DNA of 64,000 bases, from assembly GCA_029204225.1 (NCBI GenBank), contig CM055103.1, positions 5,380,852-5,444,851 of the forward strand. Direction: 5' to 3'. The position numbers and the translations under genes were made by a program. Origin of the DNA: Diphasiastrum complanatum (lineage: Eukaryota > Streptophyta > Lycopodiopsida > Lycopodiales > Lycopodiaceae). The notes below the pieces were generated by a model. It ran no database searches and had not been told where the DNA came from. It worked only from the letters and a program-made list of their open reading frames with translations. Below are positions 35,571-45,799 of this stretch, piece after piece (within the stretch, counting starts at the first letter, position 1; every line of letters begins with the position of its first letter).

Positions 35571-35741
35571 CTACCGATACTTGATGAAGCCAATATCCTT
35601 GGAATAGGTGCGGAAGCACTGACGGCAGCACATGAGGCCATACTTGCGGATCAAGCCATGAACATTGCCGCAGACACGGCAGGAGCGGGCGCCCGCTCCA
35701 TACTTTTTGGGATGCGAATTCCACACCGCAGCATGCCCCAT
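35571..35741 (-). CDS. RPS29: 40S ribosomal protein S29 (uS14), cytosolic
   Basis: A complete 56-residue protein, [20 protein letters not shown] continuing to the C-terminal GFIKYR. It is the small zinc protein of the 40S subunit head, near the mRNA and decoding centre. The zinc ribbon cysteines C21, C24, C39 and C42 are all present (CRVC and CRQC), as is the conserved HGLIRKYGL segment. Length and both ends agree with the family, and the start is the first Met of MGH; the upstream in-frame Met at 35831 only adds untranslated-leader codons. Position 37 is Met where plants usually have Asn, a mild oddity. It is intronless within the coding part. Being intact, short and single-exon it could be a retrocopy, but it has promoter-like motifs and no poly-A run at its 3' side. 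Confidence 0.95.
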   Translation of the reverse strand: MGHAAVWNSHPKKYGAGARSCRVCGNVHGLIRKYGLMCCRQCFRTYSKDIGFIKYR

Positions 35742-35879
35742 CTTCCCGGAACAAACGCTTAGATCCAGAAACACCTCGGCCGCTCTTCTTTCTCTCCCTG
35801 CCTTCGCTGGTGGCAAAAATGAGGATCGCAAAAAGCTTCGACGAAAAACAACAATAGCAAGAAAGTGTCTGTCTTAAAG

Positions 35880-35935
35880 GCGCTTACCGCTACAAGCCCT
35901 AATTTGTGTCTGCCCTAATTTCTCATAGCATCTGC
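35880..35935 (-). promoter_or_regulatory. RPS29 upstream region with two TTAGGG motifs
   Basis: On the minus strand, about 165-190 bases ahead of the RPS29 start codon, ATTAGGGC occurs twice (centred near 35900 and 35917). TTAGGG is the core of the telo-box, common in promoters of plant translation genes. No GGCCCA site II motif was seen. Confidence 0.45.
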
Positions 35936-36122
35936 AACCGTCAGATTGGACTCTCTAGAACCCTTAGATGATAACACGTGGCAACTAGCCATATGTCAGT
36001 TTTGTTAACCTTCCACTTTGAACCTCATTGGAAGTGGGGTCGTTAAATTTGAAGTGGGGTCATTGATGGTTGGGATTCCGTCACTACTTTTTTTTTAATG
36101 TTTTTTGCTATAAATTTTTCTT

Positions 36123-36290
36123 ACGTGCACCTTCCGTGCGAAAGGTGCACGTTAAAAAAAGTAAAAACATTCTACACTCACCTTCCAAATGTTGGAAGGT
36201 GAATGTAAGAAAATTTTATAAAAAATTAAGGGAGGCGCACAAATTACGTGCAGGGAGGCGCCTCCCGTTTCTTCATTAAAAAAAGTAAAA
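36123..36290. repeat. Cluster of three hairpins with a shared A-rich spacer
   Basis: Hairpin 1: ACGTGCACCTT (36123-36133) pairs with 36142-36152. Hairpin 2: TCACCTTCCAA (36178-36188) pairs perfectly with 36192-36202 over a 3-base loop. Hairpin 3 is the 14-base palindrome GGGAGGCGCCTCCC (36253-36266). The 15-base phrase TTAAAAAAAGTAAAA follows hairpin 1 (36152-36166) and hairpin 3 (36276-36290). Confidence 0.85.
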
Positions 36291-36591
36291 CTGATATTAC
36301 GGGCTGAAGGGGGAGTACGAGCATGTCCCCATTGTGTCCGGATTGGCTCAAAATCGTGATTATTATACACACGCATATCCATTGACTATGATGACACATG
36401 TAACATTGTGAGCCCTAGATTTCCAACCCTTGCACACCACAATTGAGCTCTCATACTCGCAATTCAAACGTCACAATGGTAAAATCGGTCCCTAGAGGAT
36501 GGCAGATGGCGGAGGAAGGGATTCCGCTCGATGTGGACATGGACGTAGGGGGGTTTGGCGGTGGTGAACCCGAGCGCTTGGAGAGGACCTG

Positions 36592-36721
36592 TTTCGAATT
36601 TGCAGCACGAGCAGATCTATTTCGAATTTGCAACACGAGCAGATCTGTTTCGAATTTGTCGCACGAGCGAATCTGTTTCGAATTTGTCGCACGAGCGGAT
36701 CTATTTCGAATTTGCAGCACG
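36592..36721. repeat. 28-bp tandem repeat, 4.6 copies
   Basis: TTTCGAATTTG starts at 36592, 36620, 36648, 36676 and 36704. The unit carries CAGCACGAGCAGATCT or a close variant. Since 28 is not a multiple of three, successive copies are read in different frames. Confidence 0.92.
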
Positions 36722-37033
36722 TTCCAGAGATTTCGATGGAGCTTCTCTCTTCCCCTTCTCTTGCACCCTCTTCGCCTCTTTCTGGGCTGTGCTTGGATCG
36801 CGACACTGTTGTGCCTTGTTTGGATCTCCCTGCTCTCTCGGAGACATTGAGCTCTGCTGCTCTGCGCCACCTCCCTTCTGCTGGTCTAACGGTGCAGCCC
36901 CCTTCTCCTCTTTTGTCTGCTCTGCCTGCTTTCCCTGCCACGTCTACTGCTGTGGAATTGGTGAGTCCTTGCTCGCAACACTCGGTCAGTTGTCTGCCTT
37001 CTCCTGCCTCTTGCAGCCCGGTTCTCAGTCAGC

Positions 37034-37465
37034 ATGGCGGATTCGATATCCCTGCCTCACCCTATGTCAATAGAATCGTGGCCTCCTTCTTCAACATACA
37101 AGGTGGGCCCCAACAAAAGGAAGTATGTCAAGAAGCAGTACATGGGAGTCTCCAGACTGCAACCCCACAGGTCTGTCAGGTTGTTACAGATGGTGCATTT
37201 TGTCCCTCTCCATGTCAGGCGCCCTCGTCCTCTCAAATGCAAGCTCCGAAGGCAACGAGTACGGTCTCCTACCTCTAAGCCTGTCGGGCAGGGGCAGCAG
37301 CAGCCTCATCACCCCTACTGCATTCAAGACACCTTCCGGGAGCTTTTGGAGCAAGCTCAGATGCACCCTCCGGCCGCACCGGCCCTGCTCTCTCTCATAC
37401 GGATGGTGGCGCAGATAGCGGATTTGCTTGTCGATCTGACCATTCCACTTCGTCGGCTGATCTGA
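37034..37465 (+). CDS. Basic 143-residue ORF of unknown function
   Basis: MADSISLPHPMSIESWPPSS opens a frame that becomes very basic in the middle (YKVGPNKRKYVKKQYMG; RRPRPLKCKLRRQR) and ends with a leucine-rich segment. It overlaps other open frames in this C-rich block, so coding status is uncertain; it may be an ORF1-like RNA-binding protein of the A-tailed block. No known domain recognised. Confidence 0.3.
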   Translation: MADSISLPHPMSIESWPPSSTYKVGPNKRKYVKKQYMGVSRLQPHRSVRLLQMVHFVPLHVRRPRPLKCKLRRQRVRSPTSKPVGQGQQQPHHPYCIQDTFRELLEQAQMHPPAAPALLSLIRMVAQIADLLVDLTIPLRRLI

Positions 37466-38145
37466 AGGTGCGTTCCTTTCAGCTTCATCCTGCTCTTTTT
37501 CAAGACTACATTGCTCAGCTTGTTGATACTATTGTGGTTACGTATTTCATGGGGCCCTCTGTGACTAACCTGGCCCATCTTTTGCTTCTCCTTCGATCCT
37601 TCTTCTCCTGGGGAGACGCCTCCACTCTCCCTTCCTCTGAATCTATTTGGACCTCTTCTCTTTTTCCTCCAAATGCTCAGCCCCTTTTCCGCTCTCACCC
37701 TCGCCTTTCTTTTTCCTTAGCACTAAAGGCCTTTCTTCCCTTGCTCAGTTGAGTCACATTTTCTCGCAGTGGGGCCTCACTTTTTCTTTGACACGGCTAC
37801 TATCTTGCTGGGGGATTTCGTTCTGACAGACTCTTCTGCTCTTACCCTTTGGCATGTGTGCAGGCTAGCGGCTTTGTGGAGGATTTGGACAACCAGGGAT
37901 CTTCAGGTTTTGGAGGGGGAAGCCCCCTCCTTGTCTGCCACGGCTTGTATTCGGCTAGCTATGTACTTTTTACATTCTACTTAAAGTTGTTTTTTAGACT
38001 GCTACCCTGCGTGGTATGCTGGAGTGCCTGCCTTTTGGGCTTCTGACAGTTTTGTAAGCTACAGTAGTTTTCGGCCATGGAAGCCGCTGTCTGGTTTTTT
38101 GTACATTTGTCAATATGTAATAGTGAAATTAAGCTTAAAAAAAAG

Positions 38146-39289
38146 GTTTTTATACGAAACTATACGTTCTTTAAATAATTGTATTGACAATTAATATTTA
38201 GCTTTTAAAGACTAGTCCACAATAATCCATTGATACGATATCATATTGATCAATATTATTAGATTTTGAAACTCATAAGCCAACATCACGATTGTTGTAA
38301 GTGCTTGACATCTGTAATTTGATTTGGACCGTAAGATTAAGTGACTTGAGCCAAAACCAAGCATAAATGACATTTTTGGAGGTATTCAATCACCTACCTC
38401 TCAGTTCCATATTTTTAAGCCACAAAATAGAAGCTTGTATGCAAAGAAAAAACTCAACAAAACTACAATGCACAACATAATTCTCTAAAAAATACATTTT
38501 AACTAGTCATTTTGTTGTGTTATTGATATAGATCTACTACCTGTCAATTGGTTGTTGTGTAGTTGCAAATTCCAAACCGATGTGCAATTCGCCAAAGAAG
38601 AAGTGATTTGGGCCATCAAATGGTTTGTGCCTATATTCAAAGAGAATAATTGGCTCATCATTCCCAATTCGATTGGTATGTTACCTGTACATCAAACAAT
38701 TTTGAATAGATCTATGAGTTACACATAAATTTATGGAACCTTCTTAAAGTGAATTCATGGAACCTAAGTTTCAATAAAAATTAGTAACCATTTTGTCTTT
38801 TTGAATCATAGCCAAAAAAAGGAAGCGCAACAACAGAGCACGAGGACACTTGGATCCAAGGAGTTTGCTTTTCTAAGAATCCTATTAGATTTAGTTGGAT
38901 TATAAGCTAGTTGTAATGAACTCAAACAATGATGCACAATTCAAGAAGAGGGGATTAGATCTTACCTATCAAGTTATTTCCATGCAAATCGACATAATTT
39001 AGATGTTTTAAGATTTAAAATTCAGTGGGTATGCTATCTATTCAAACATCATGTGCATGTGGTATTACAATATTAGATGTATGTTCTACGATCACAATCA
39101 ATCTAGTTTTTTTAAGGTATTAAATTATGCATGTTTCAATAGCTAATGAATGACTAAACTAGACTGTAAGAGCCCTAGGAGTATGAAGAACAACTTTATA
39201 ATATTCATAAATGAGATGTTGTGAAGCTGATTTGGGATGGGAGGTTGGCAATCACCACCCAAAAGCAACAGCAAACAATCAAATCAAAC
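38146..39289. other. AT-rich spacer
   Basis: No gene or notable repeat seen. Confidence 0.45.
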
Positions 39290-40045
39290 AACAATCTGCG
39301 ACCTCTGTGGTCAGTCTACGATCATCTGCGACCTCTACAGTCTCTACGGTCATCTGTGGCCGTCTGTGGTCCTCTGCGGTCCTCTCGTCGCAGCGGGAGG
39401 TTATGAGGTCATCTGCGACCTTTGCGGTCTCTACGATCCTCTACGGTCAGTCTACGGTCATCTGCGACCTCTGCGTTCTCTACGGTCATCTACGACCTTC
39501 GCGGTACCTAGTCGGCTCCGTTTGTGGTCCTCTGTCGTCCTCCCGTTGCGACGGGAGGTTCTGAGGTCATCTGCGACCTCTACGGTCTCTACGGTCCTCT
39601 GTGGTCAACTACGGTCATCTACGACCTCTGCAGTTTAAGCGGTGTTCTGCGGTTTAGGGTGCAGTCCCGACTAGGACGCTCTGTCTGTGGTCCTCTGTGT
39701 TACTCCCGCCGCGACGGGAGGTTCCGAGGGCATCTCAGTCATCTGGGACCTCCGCGGTCCCTAAGCGCTCCGTCTGTGGTCCTCTGCGGTCCTCCCGCCG
39801 CGGTGGGAGGTTCTGAGGGCATCTGCAACCTCTGCGGTCATCTACGGTCATCTATGATCTCTGCGGTCATCTACGGTCTCTGTGGTCCTCTACGATCATC
39901 TGCGACCTCTGCGGTCTAAGCAGTCCTCTGCGGTTTAGGGGGCAGTCCATCTGTGGTCCTCTGCGGTCCTCTGGGGTCCCTAATGTAGTCCGTCTGTGGT
40001 TGTCTGCGGTCCTCCCACCGCGGCGGGAGGTTCTAAGGCCTTTGC
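39290..40045. repeat. Left GC-rich array of CTGCGGTC(C/A)TC units with GC palindromes
   Basis: About 750 bases are made of 10-12 bp units such as CTCTGCGGTC, CTCTACGGTC and ATCTGCGACC. Five times the run is punctuated by a palindromic block of the type CCTCCCGCCGCGGCGGGAGG followed by TTCTGAGG (near 39386, 39539, 39702, 39793 and 40013). GC content contrasts sharply with the AT-rich surroundings. Open frames through it encode only repetitive peptides. Confidence 0.9.
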
Positions 40046-40340
40046 GGAATTTAGCAGTATGTGTACCACGATTGAATTGGGTATGACATGATTGCGTACT
40101 ATAAAACTCATGCATATACAAATATTATAAAACTTCTAGCAAACATATCATAGTAGAAAACCTTTTCAAATCAATTAAAATGTAACATTCATAAAAAAAA
40201 ATGACACATTAATAGTAAATATTTCTTCAAACTGTATTCCTTTGTTAAATTGTCAACATTAGCGGTAACAACCCCTACTGCCTGAGGTATGAAGCACTTA
40301 ATTTGCCTTTAAAACTAGCCATAACAACCAATAGAAACTA

Positions 40341-43290
40341 TAATGTCTCTACGTTTACATCCATTTCTCCCTCATCGGACTCCTCAGACCCAGAACTTGA
40401 GTCTTCAGATGAATTTGTATCTGATTCAGGTGATTCTAAACGGTCTTGATGCGCTAGGAAGGACTGAGTCATATCTATATTTCTTGGAGTATCGATACTC
40501 AGTATAGTCCAACCGATGTTGTTCATGAGCTCTGCCACACAGTATGACATTCTATATAAGCACACAGACCAATTTGGAGCATAAAAGAATTCAATAATGC
40601 TGCTAACACCTCGCCAATGCTTTGCTTTCTTCTTGTGATCTGGCTAACATGACACAAAATGTTTTGCCGATTTTCCACTATCTCCAAAACACAACCTCAA
40701 CAGTTTAAATTTGCTTTGCACGCACTCCCTGACATCATTCGGGGACTCAGCATTGTAAAGAACAAATAAAATAGGCTGCAGGTTCGGAACAATTTTATTA
40801 TTCTCTTTCAATGGTGTTGCCAGCCCGTAGTAACCCTCAAAAACAAAACAACGGACATCATTCATTGCTTTGATGCTTGATTTGATACCCTCTTTGCTTT
40901 GATTTGATTCCAAAAAGAGAACAATCGCACAGACTTTGTGTTGTGGCGTGAGAGTTATCAAACAATGTCGGACCATTGACAAAATGTAATTGAAGTCTAA
41001 AGACTCCAAGTTATCAAATATATACAATGTGGGACCACAACGAAGAAGGAAGTGTCATGAAACTTGATTCTTCAGCTCCACAACAGATGGCCTCCTCATT
41101 TTTTTAAGTTTTTACTTTGCAGAAGAACCTCCATTCGGTGCTAGTAGAGGTCCCATTTTCATGCTCATTATTGTGGACGGCAAGATATTTTTGTTTAATA
41201 TTTTTTGCAGCTGCTCTCAAGGGCTTAGGTATAACACCAATCAATTTTGAAGTTATACCCTTGCCTTTTCCATAGTGCGCTCTAACCCAATTCCGACAAA
41301 AAGTTGGGTCGATGATTTTTGAGAGTTGTTTTATGCTCTCTTTATTGTAGTCCACATCTGAAGGCAAGTCTTCTTCTGTAGTAAGCAAATACTGTACAAC
41401 ACTTAGTGCAGCCATCTCACGAACCATAAGAAGAACTCCATCATCAATGTGTTTTTCTCTGTTTTTTCTTCCAAAATACAATTCTCCATTTACAAGCTTC
41501 TTAAGGTTACGATCGCACATGGCGTCCGGCATATACCTCAAACATCTAAACAACTAATAGATATCGGTTTGTTTTTGGTCTTCCTCGATCCCAATGCAGG
41601 TTCGTCGTAGCAAATTTGATCATTTACATACAATCTCATAACTTGCATATAATTATTGAATGTTTCGTCCGTCTGAACGAAAGATAATTATTATGTACTC
41701 CTCAAATTTCTCATACAAAGATGTAATTGTGTGTTGTCCTGACAAAGATCCAACATTACTACTGCCAAGGACACCGCGGAAACCAAGATAAAATGCTCTC
41801 ATCTGTTTCAAATGCTCAAGATTTAGCTTCACTTTTTTAACAAAGCGTGGTCGACTCAATGAGATCCATACATCACGTGCACGCTCCATGATTTCAGGCA
41901 AACTGCTCTTTTTTCTTTTCTCTTCCGGTTCGTGATTGAGTCTATCTGATTCAAGAATGTAACGAGATGCATTCTTAAATATACATATCTTGGCATGCAC
42001 AAACCTAAAAGTGGCATCAAACATCCGAGGATGTATCCTATTTTGATTTAATGCAACCTTTGCCACTTCATTACATGCATAACAAAAATGTTGACTGTCG
42101 ATAGGCTCAAAAATACAATAAGACAAAAAGCGATTTTTACACAATCCATCCAATCTGGATCCAGGATTGAGATCCACCTCCTTTGGGTAAGTGTCTGTGT
42201 AGACCTGCTCATTCTCTTCTCTGTCAACACGCATGGATTCGCAACACATCTTTTCAAACATAATGGGGCCTTCAAAAAAAAATTTCTTCCTCATCACCTT
42301 CTTTAATGAAATTGGCCTTAAAGTGATGTTGATTGATGCGGGTGGTGGACTATTGGGCTTGCTCAAATCAGCAAACAACTTCTCAGCAAATGAGGGATCC
42401 AAAGCTCGTTGGTTCGTGAAAAGTGAGGCACGCTGGATATTTTTGCTTTCTATACAATACATTGTTTTTTTACCCCATATGTACCTGATGTCATCAATTA
42501 CAAAATTATCTAGATTGACATTTGCATCACCCTCAAAATCAGGGGTTTGCTCTGCCTCGACCGTACGTCCTTCATCGTCTGATACATTGCAATAAGAGCC
42601 GGATTGCATTCCCGATCGATCCACTCTCAGCTCCAAAGGTCTTTTCCTGGCGGTCCCAACAGCTTTTGCAGTCTCTCTTCCAATTTGAACCTCCCGACTT
42701 TCTTTCCTAGGTCCTGAAGTGGTTACTTTTCTCCTTCTTTTTGGAGCTTGTTTTTCAAGTTCTTTTTGAGAGGGATTTGTTTCTGTACATGGAACAATTT
42801 CCATTCTTGTTACATCTTCAATCATAGAAGCTGCAACAGATCCAATAGTTGCAACATCACACACTTTTTATTCCCTCAGCTTCCATCAACAGCTTATCTT
42901 TGCTACATAGGGCCATCAATCCATTGGAACCCTCGTGTTAAGAATAAACTCATTTGAGTCATGAGTTGGTGACTCAACAGTAAAATGTGCAGTGTCCGCA
43001 CAAGACAAAATAACATGACGCTCAGAACCATATTGGCTGCGAGTCATAAACTCAGCTGTGTCGAAAGTAAATTTGTTTTGAAGGTAGATACCACGAATTA
43101 TGCCAAGACTTTCAACATTATCCATGGAAAATTCAGGATCGCCAATTGATTTACTAAATATTACCACAAAGGCTTTCACATGAGGTCCACTTGAGCTTGG
43201 TTTATGAAGTATCTTCCAACCACTGGTAAGATATAATGGAGAGGCATTCTCGAAGGGCCTAAAAACGGTTTGATCTGCGGTGTAGAAAGC
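40341..43290 (-). pseudogene. Unknown multi-part protein gene between GC-rich arrays
   Basis: Read from right to left. A segment begins after a good acceptor TTTTTTGCAG at 43291 and reads AFYTADQTVFRPFENASPLY to about 42918. Next, 42864-41653 encodes about 400 residues: a basic nuclear-localisation-like KRRRKV stretch, then CYACNEVAKVALNQNRIHPR and LNLEHLKQMRAFYLGFRGVL. One frameshift near 41690 lets it continue as ETFNNYMQVMRLYVNDQICY. Then 41553-41104 (AMCDRNLKKLVNGELYFGRK, NWVRAHYGKGKGITSKLIGV), a part with VELKNQVS-stop-HFLLRCG, and LYIFDNLESLDFNYILSMVR from 41027 on. It ends, past an in-frame TAG at 40644, with an acidic Ser-Glu tail (NSSEDSSSGSEESDEGE) at 40341. The parts are collinear and together make a protein of roughly 900 residues. 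Stops TGA and TAG sit where CGA and CAG would fit. I recognise no family; a transposon protein is likely from the flanks. Confidence 0.55.
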
Positions 43291-43359
43291 CTGCAAAAAA
43301 TACAGTTCAAATCATAAGTCAAATAGAATGTATAAAAAGTTATCATGCAAAGTAGGAGG

Positions 43360-43920
43360 TTCTGACTTCCGCGGTCCCTTTGCGATCCTCTGAGGTTTCT
43401 TCGGGGTCCTCTGCAACCTCTGTGGTCCTCCCGCCACGGCGGGAGGTTCTGACTTCCGCGGTCCTCTGCGGTCCCTTTGCGATCCTATGAGGTTCCTCCG
43501 GGGTCCTCTACGACCTCTGCGGTCCTCCCGCCACAGTGGGAGGTTCTGACTTTCGCGATCCTCTATGGTCCCTATTGTGGTCCCTCTACGATCCTCTGAG
43601 GTTCCTCTAAGGTCCTATGTGACCCTCTACGGTCCTCTGCGGTCCCTATGTTGTCCTTAATGCAGTTCCTTTGTGGTCCTTCGCGGTCCCTAATGCGGTT
43701 CCTCTGTGGTCCAATGCGGTCCCTAATGCGGTTCCTCTGTGGTCCTCTGCGGTCCTCCCGCCACGGCGGGAGGTTCTCATTAATTTTTGGTTTAAAAAAA
43801 ATTCAAAATGTTTCATTTTCTGGCTAAATTTTTTTTGGAGTGAACCTCCCGCCGTGGCGAGAGCACCGCAGAGGACCACAGAGGGACCGCATTAGGGACC
43901 ACGGAGGACCGCAGAGGTAG
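43360..43920. repeat. Right GC-rich array with a 56-bp-arm foldback
   Basis: The same unit type as the left array (CTCTGCGGTCC, CCCTAATGCGGTTCCTC) in the same orientation, with GC palindrome blocks near 43428, 43526 and 43755. At the right end, 43721-43776 is repeated in inverted orientation at 43842-43897; by eye 53 of 56 positions match, with a 65-base AT-rich spacer. The array can therefore fold into a long hairpin. Confidence 0.9.
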
Positions 43921-44234
43921 CAGGGGCTCGCAGAGGACCTTACGGTGTCTCAATCATGTTACCTATTAAGATGGGGAGGGGGTTTATCTATCTTTGTGGA
44001 TAGATGTTCATTTGCTTATGGGATGTATGAACTGCCATGTGTCAACAACGTGTTGAACTCATAAAAAAGCAAATGTAATTGATTTTGGCATTTTTGGCTT
44101 GTTGTAATTGTGGTAAAGAGCCACAATTCTTGGAAATGGACGATTTCAGAATCTATATATACTCATGAGCTCTGTCATGCTTCTAGAAATACTTATGGGA
44201 TAAATGTTGTCTTTTTCTTGTGCTCTCCTCTCCT

Positions 44235-44938
44235 TGTTTTTTGAAAGACATATATAATTAAAAATTGCACACAAAACATAAAGACATAAATAACTTTTAA
44301 AAACAGAAGACTGAAAGTTAATAAAATTAAATGATGAATAACACTAAACGTCTACTAAACAAAAATCATAAATTTATAAAACTCAAAAATAAATGAAAGA
44401 ATAAACAAATAACAAGAATATACAAATAGTATTACATAATCATAACATTAATAGATTAAATATTCAAAAAAGTGCATAAAATTTAAAATATAAAATAACT
44501 TTAATAATACAAAGAAAATTGAATATAATCAAAATAATTATAAAATAACTAGAAAAATATATCAATAAAAAAATATAACTATTAACAAATCATCAAAAAA
44601 CTCGAATATATCTATTAATAAATCTTAAAAATTCAATACATTGATTATTTACTAGAATATTAATATAAAACTCTAAATAAATGAAATACAAAATAACACA
44701 ATAAATTAGATATATAAAAATGGAATACAACAAAATAAACTTTCAAAATATAAACATATACAAGAAAATAAAAAAATTAATGAGACTTAAAAAGTACAAA
44801 ACATATTAATAAATTAATCAAAACACAGTTACTATTTTCAAAAATAATCAAAATTAAAATCTATAAAGCTAAGAAAAAAAACAAAAATTTTACAATAATA
44901 ATGAAAAACATTAATGCAAGTTACAAGAAAAAAAAGCA
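44235..44938. other. Extremely A-rich, AT-only desert
   Basis: About 700 bases almost free of G and C, with many TAAAA, AAATAT and AATAAA words and no coding potential. Such sequence can act as a matrix-attachment region or nucleosome-poor spacer, which is not testable here. Confidence 0.7.
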
Positions 44939-44939
44939 T

Positions 44940-45140
44940 TTAAGGTCAAGAACTAAGGGCCATGGGCTAAGGACTAATCGCCTATGGTCATGGCATTGGT
45001 CCAAGGGCAAAGAGTCAAGGGCTAAGGGCTAATTGCCGACAACCAAGGGCTAAGGGCCAGCAGCTAAGAACTAAGCTCCAACGGCTAAGGGTCAAGGTCT
45101 AGGGACAAACGGTCAAGGGTCATGGTCTAAGGACCATGAT
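44940..45140. repeat. Minisatellite of CTAAGGG/CAAGGGC words
   Basis: The words GGCTAAGGG, GGTCAAGGG and GGGCCA recur about fifteen times over 200 bases with irregular spacing. CTAAGGG is close to, but not, the plant telomere repeat TTTAGGG. Confidence 0.8.
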
Positions 45141-45799
45141 GTTTATGTCACATTGAAAAATCGTCCCACCTCATATTTCACTATAAGCATACAGTGATTT
45201 CAAAAGTTTTGCCTCTCCCGCCTCAGTTTTTGCATTGAGCACACCAAGATTTTCAGTCTTAAAGCTCTAGTCCCGAATTTGGGAACGAGCATGAAGAGAA
45301 TTTATTACATCTCATGCTAAACTAACTATTGTCTGAAGTTAACCATGCTAGCTAAACGTCGGGCAAGGCCGGAAACTCGAAAAACGGCGACCAGAAGTTA
45401 CCGGTTTGCATTCTCTCTCTACATAACCTCTCTGTAAAGTGAAATTTCTTAAAGGGCCCATTTTGAGCCCATATTTTCCCTAATGGTGGGATAATTGGAT
45501 TCAAAAATGAATCTCACAAATCTAAAGTATAAAATGGAATAACTTTTCAATGATCCAAATCTAAATGCAATAAAGTATGGAATGGAAGTAAAGATGTATT
45601 TCACTTTTCATTGATGAAAATGCTTACTGAAAATAAGAAATGTTCAAGGAGAAGTACCTCATGATGCTTAGCTTGTTACTTGATCCAATTGTTTAGTTGA
45701 TCCACGGACATCGCTTCTCCAAGAACGCCACCTGAAAAACAATGCGATAAAAATGCGTGCACTATTTTTTAAGTTTATTTTTTATTTTTTTTATCTATT

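Larger units (their letters stand above)
36443..38145 (+). mobile_element. A-tailed retroposon-like block
   Basis: This block is richer in C and G and in short open frames than its surroundings, and it ends at about 38137-38145 with AAGCTTAAAAAAAAGG, an A-run after AATAGTGAAATT, like the tail of a non-LTR retrotransposon or processed copy. Near 37835-37980 one frame reads TLWHVCRLAALWRIWTTRDL, resembling the stretch after the reverse transcriptase in plant LINE proteins. The left end is not defined. It could instead be an expressed host gene with introns; no reading frame stays open long enough to decide. Confidence 0.35.

Noticed and set aside
39211-39919. Overlapping open frames of 61-133 residues on both strands
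   Set aside because: Products are internally repetitive and arise from the GC-rich 10-12 bp array; no start context or domain.
40341-43290. DNA methyltransferase or tyrosine recombinase identity
   Set aside because: The segment near 40900 hints at an alternating beta-alpha fold, but none of the catalytic signatures (DPPW, PC, or R...HxxR...Y) were found.
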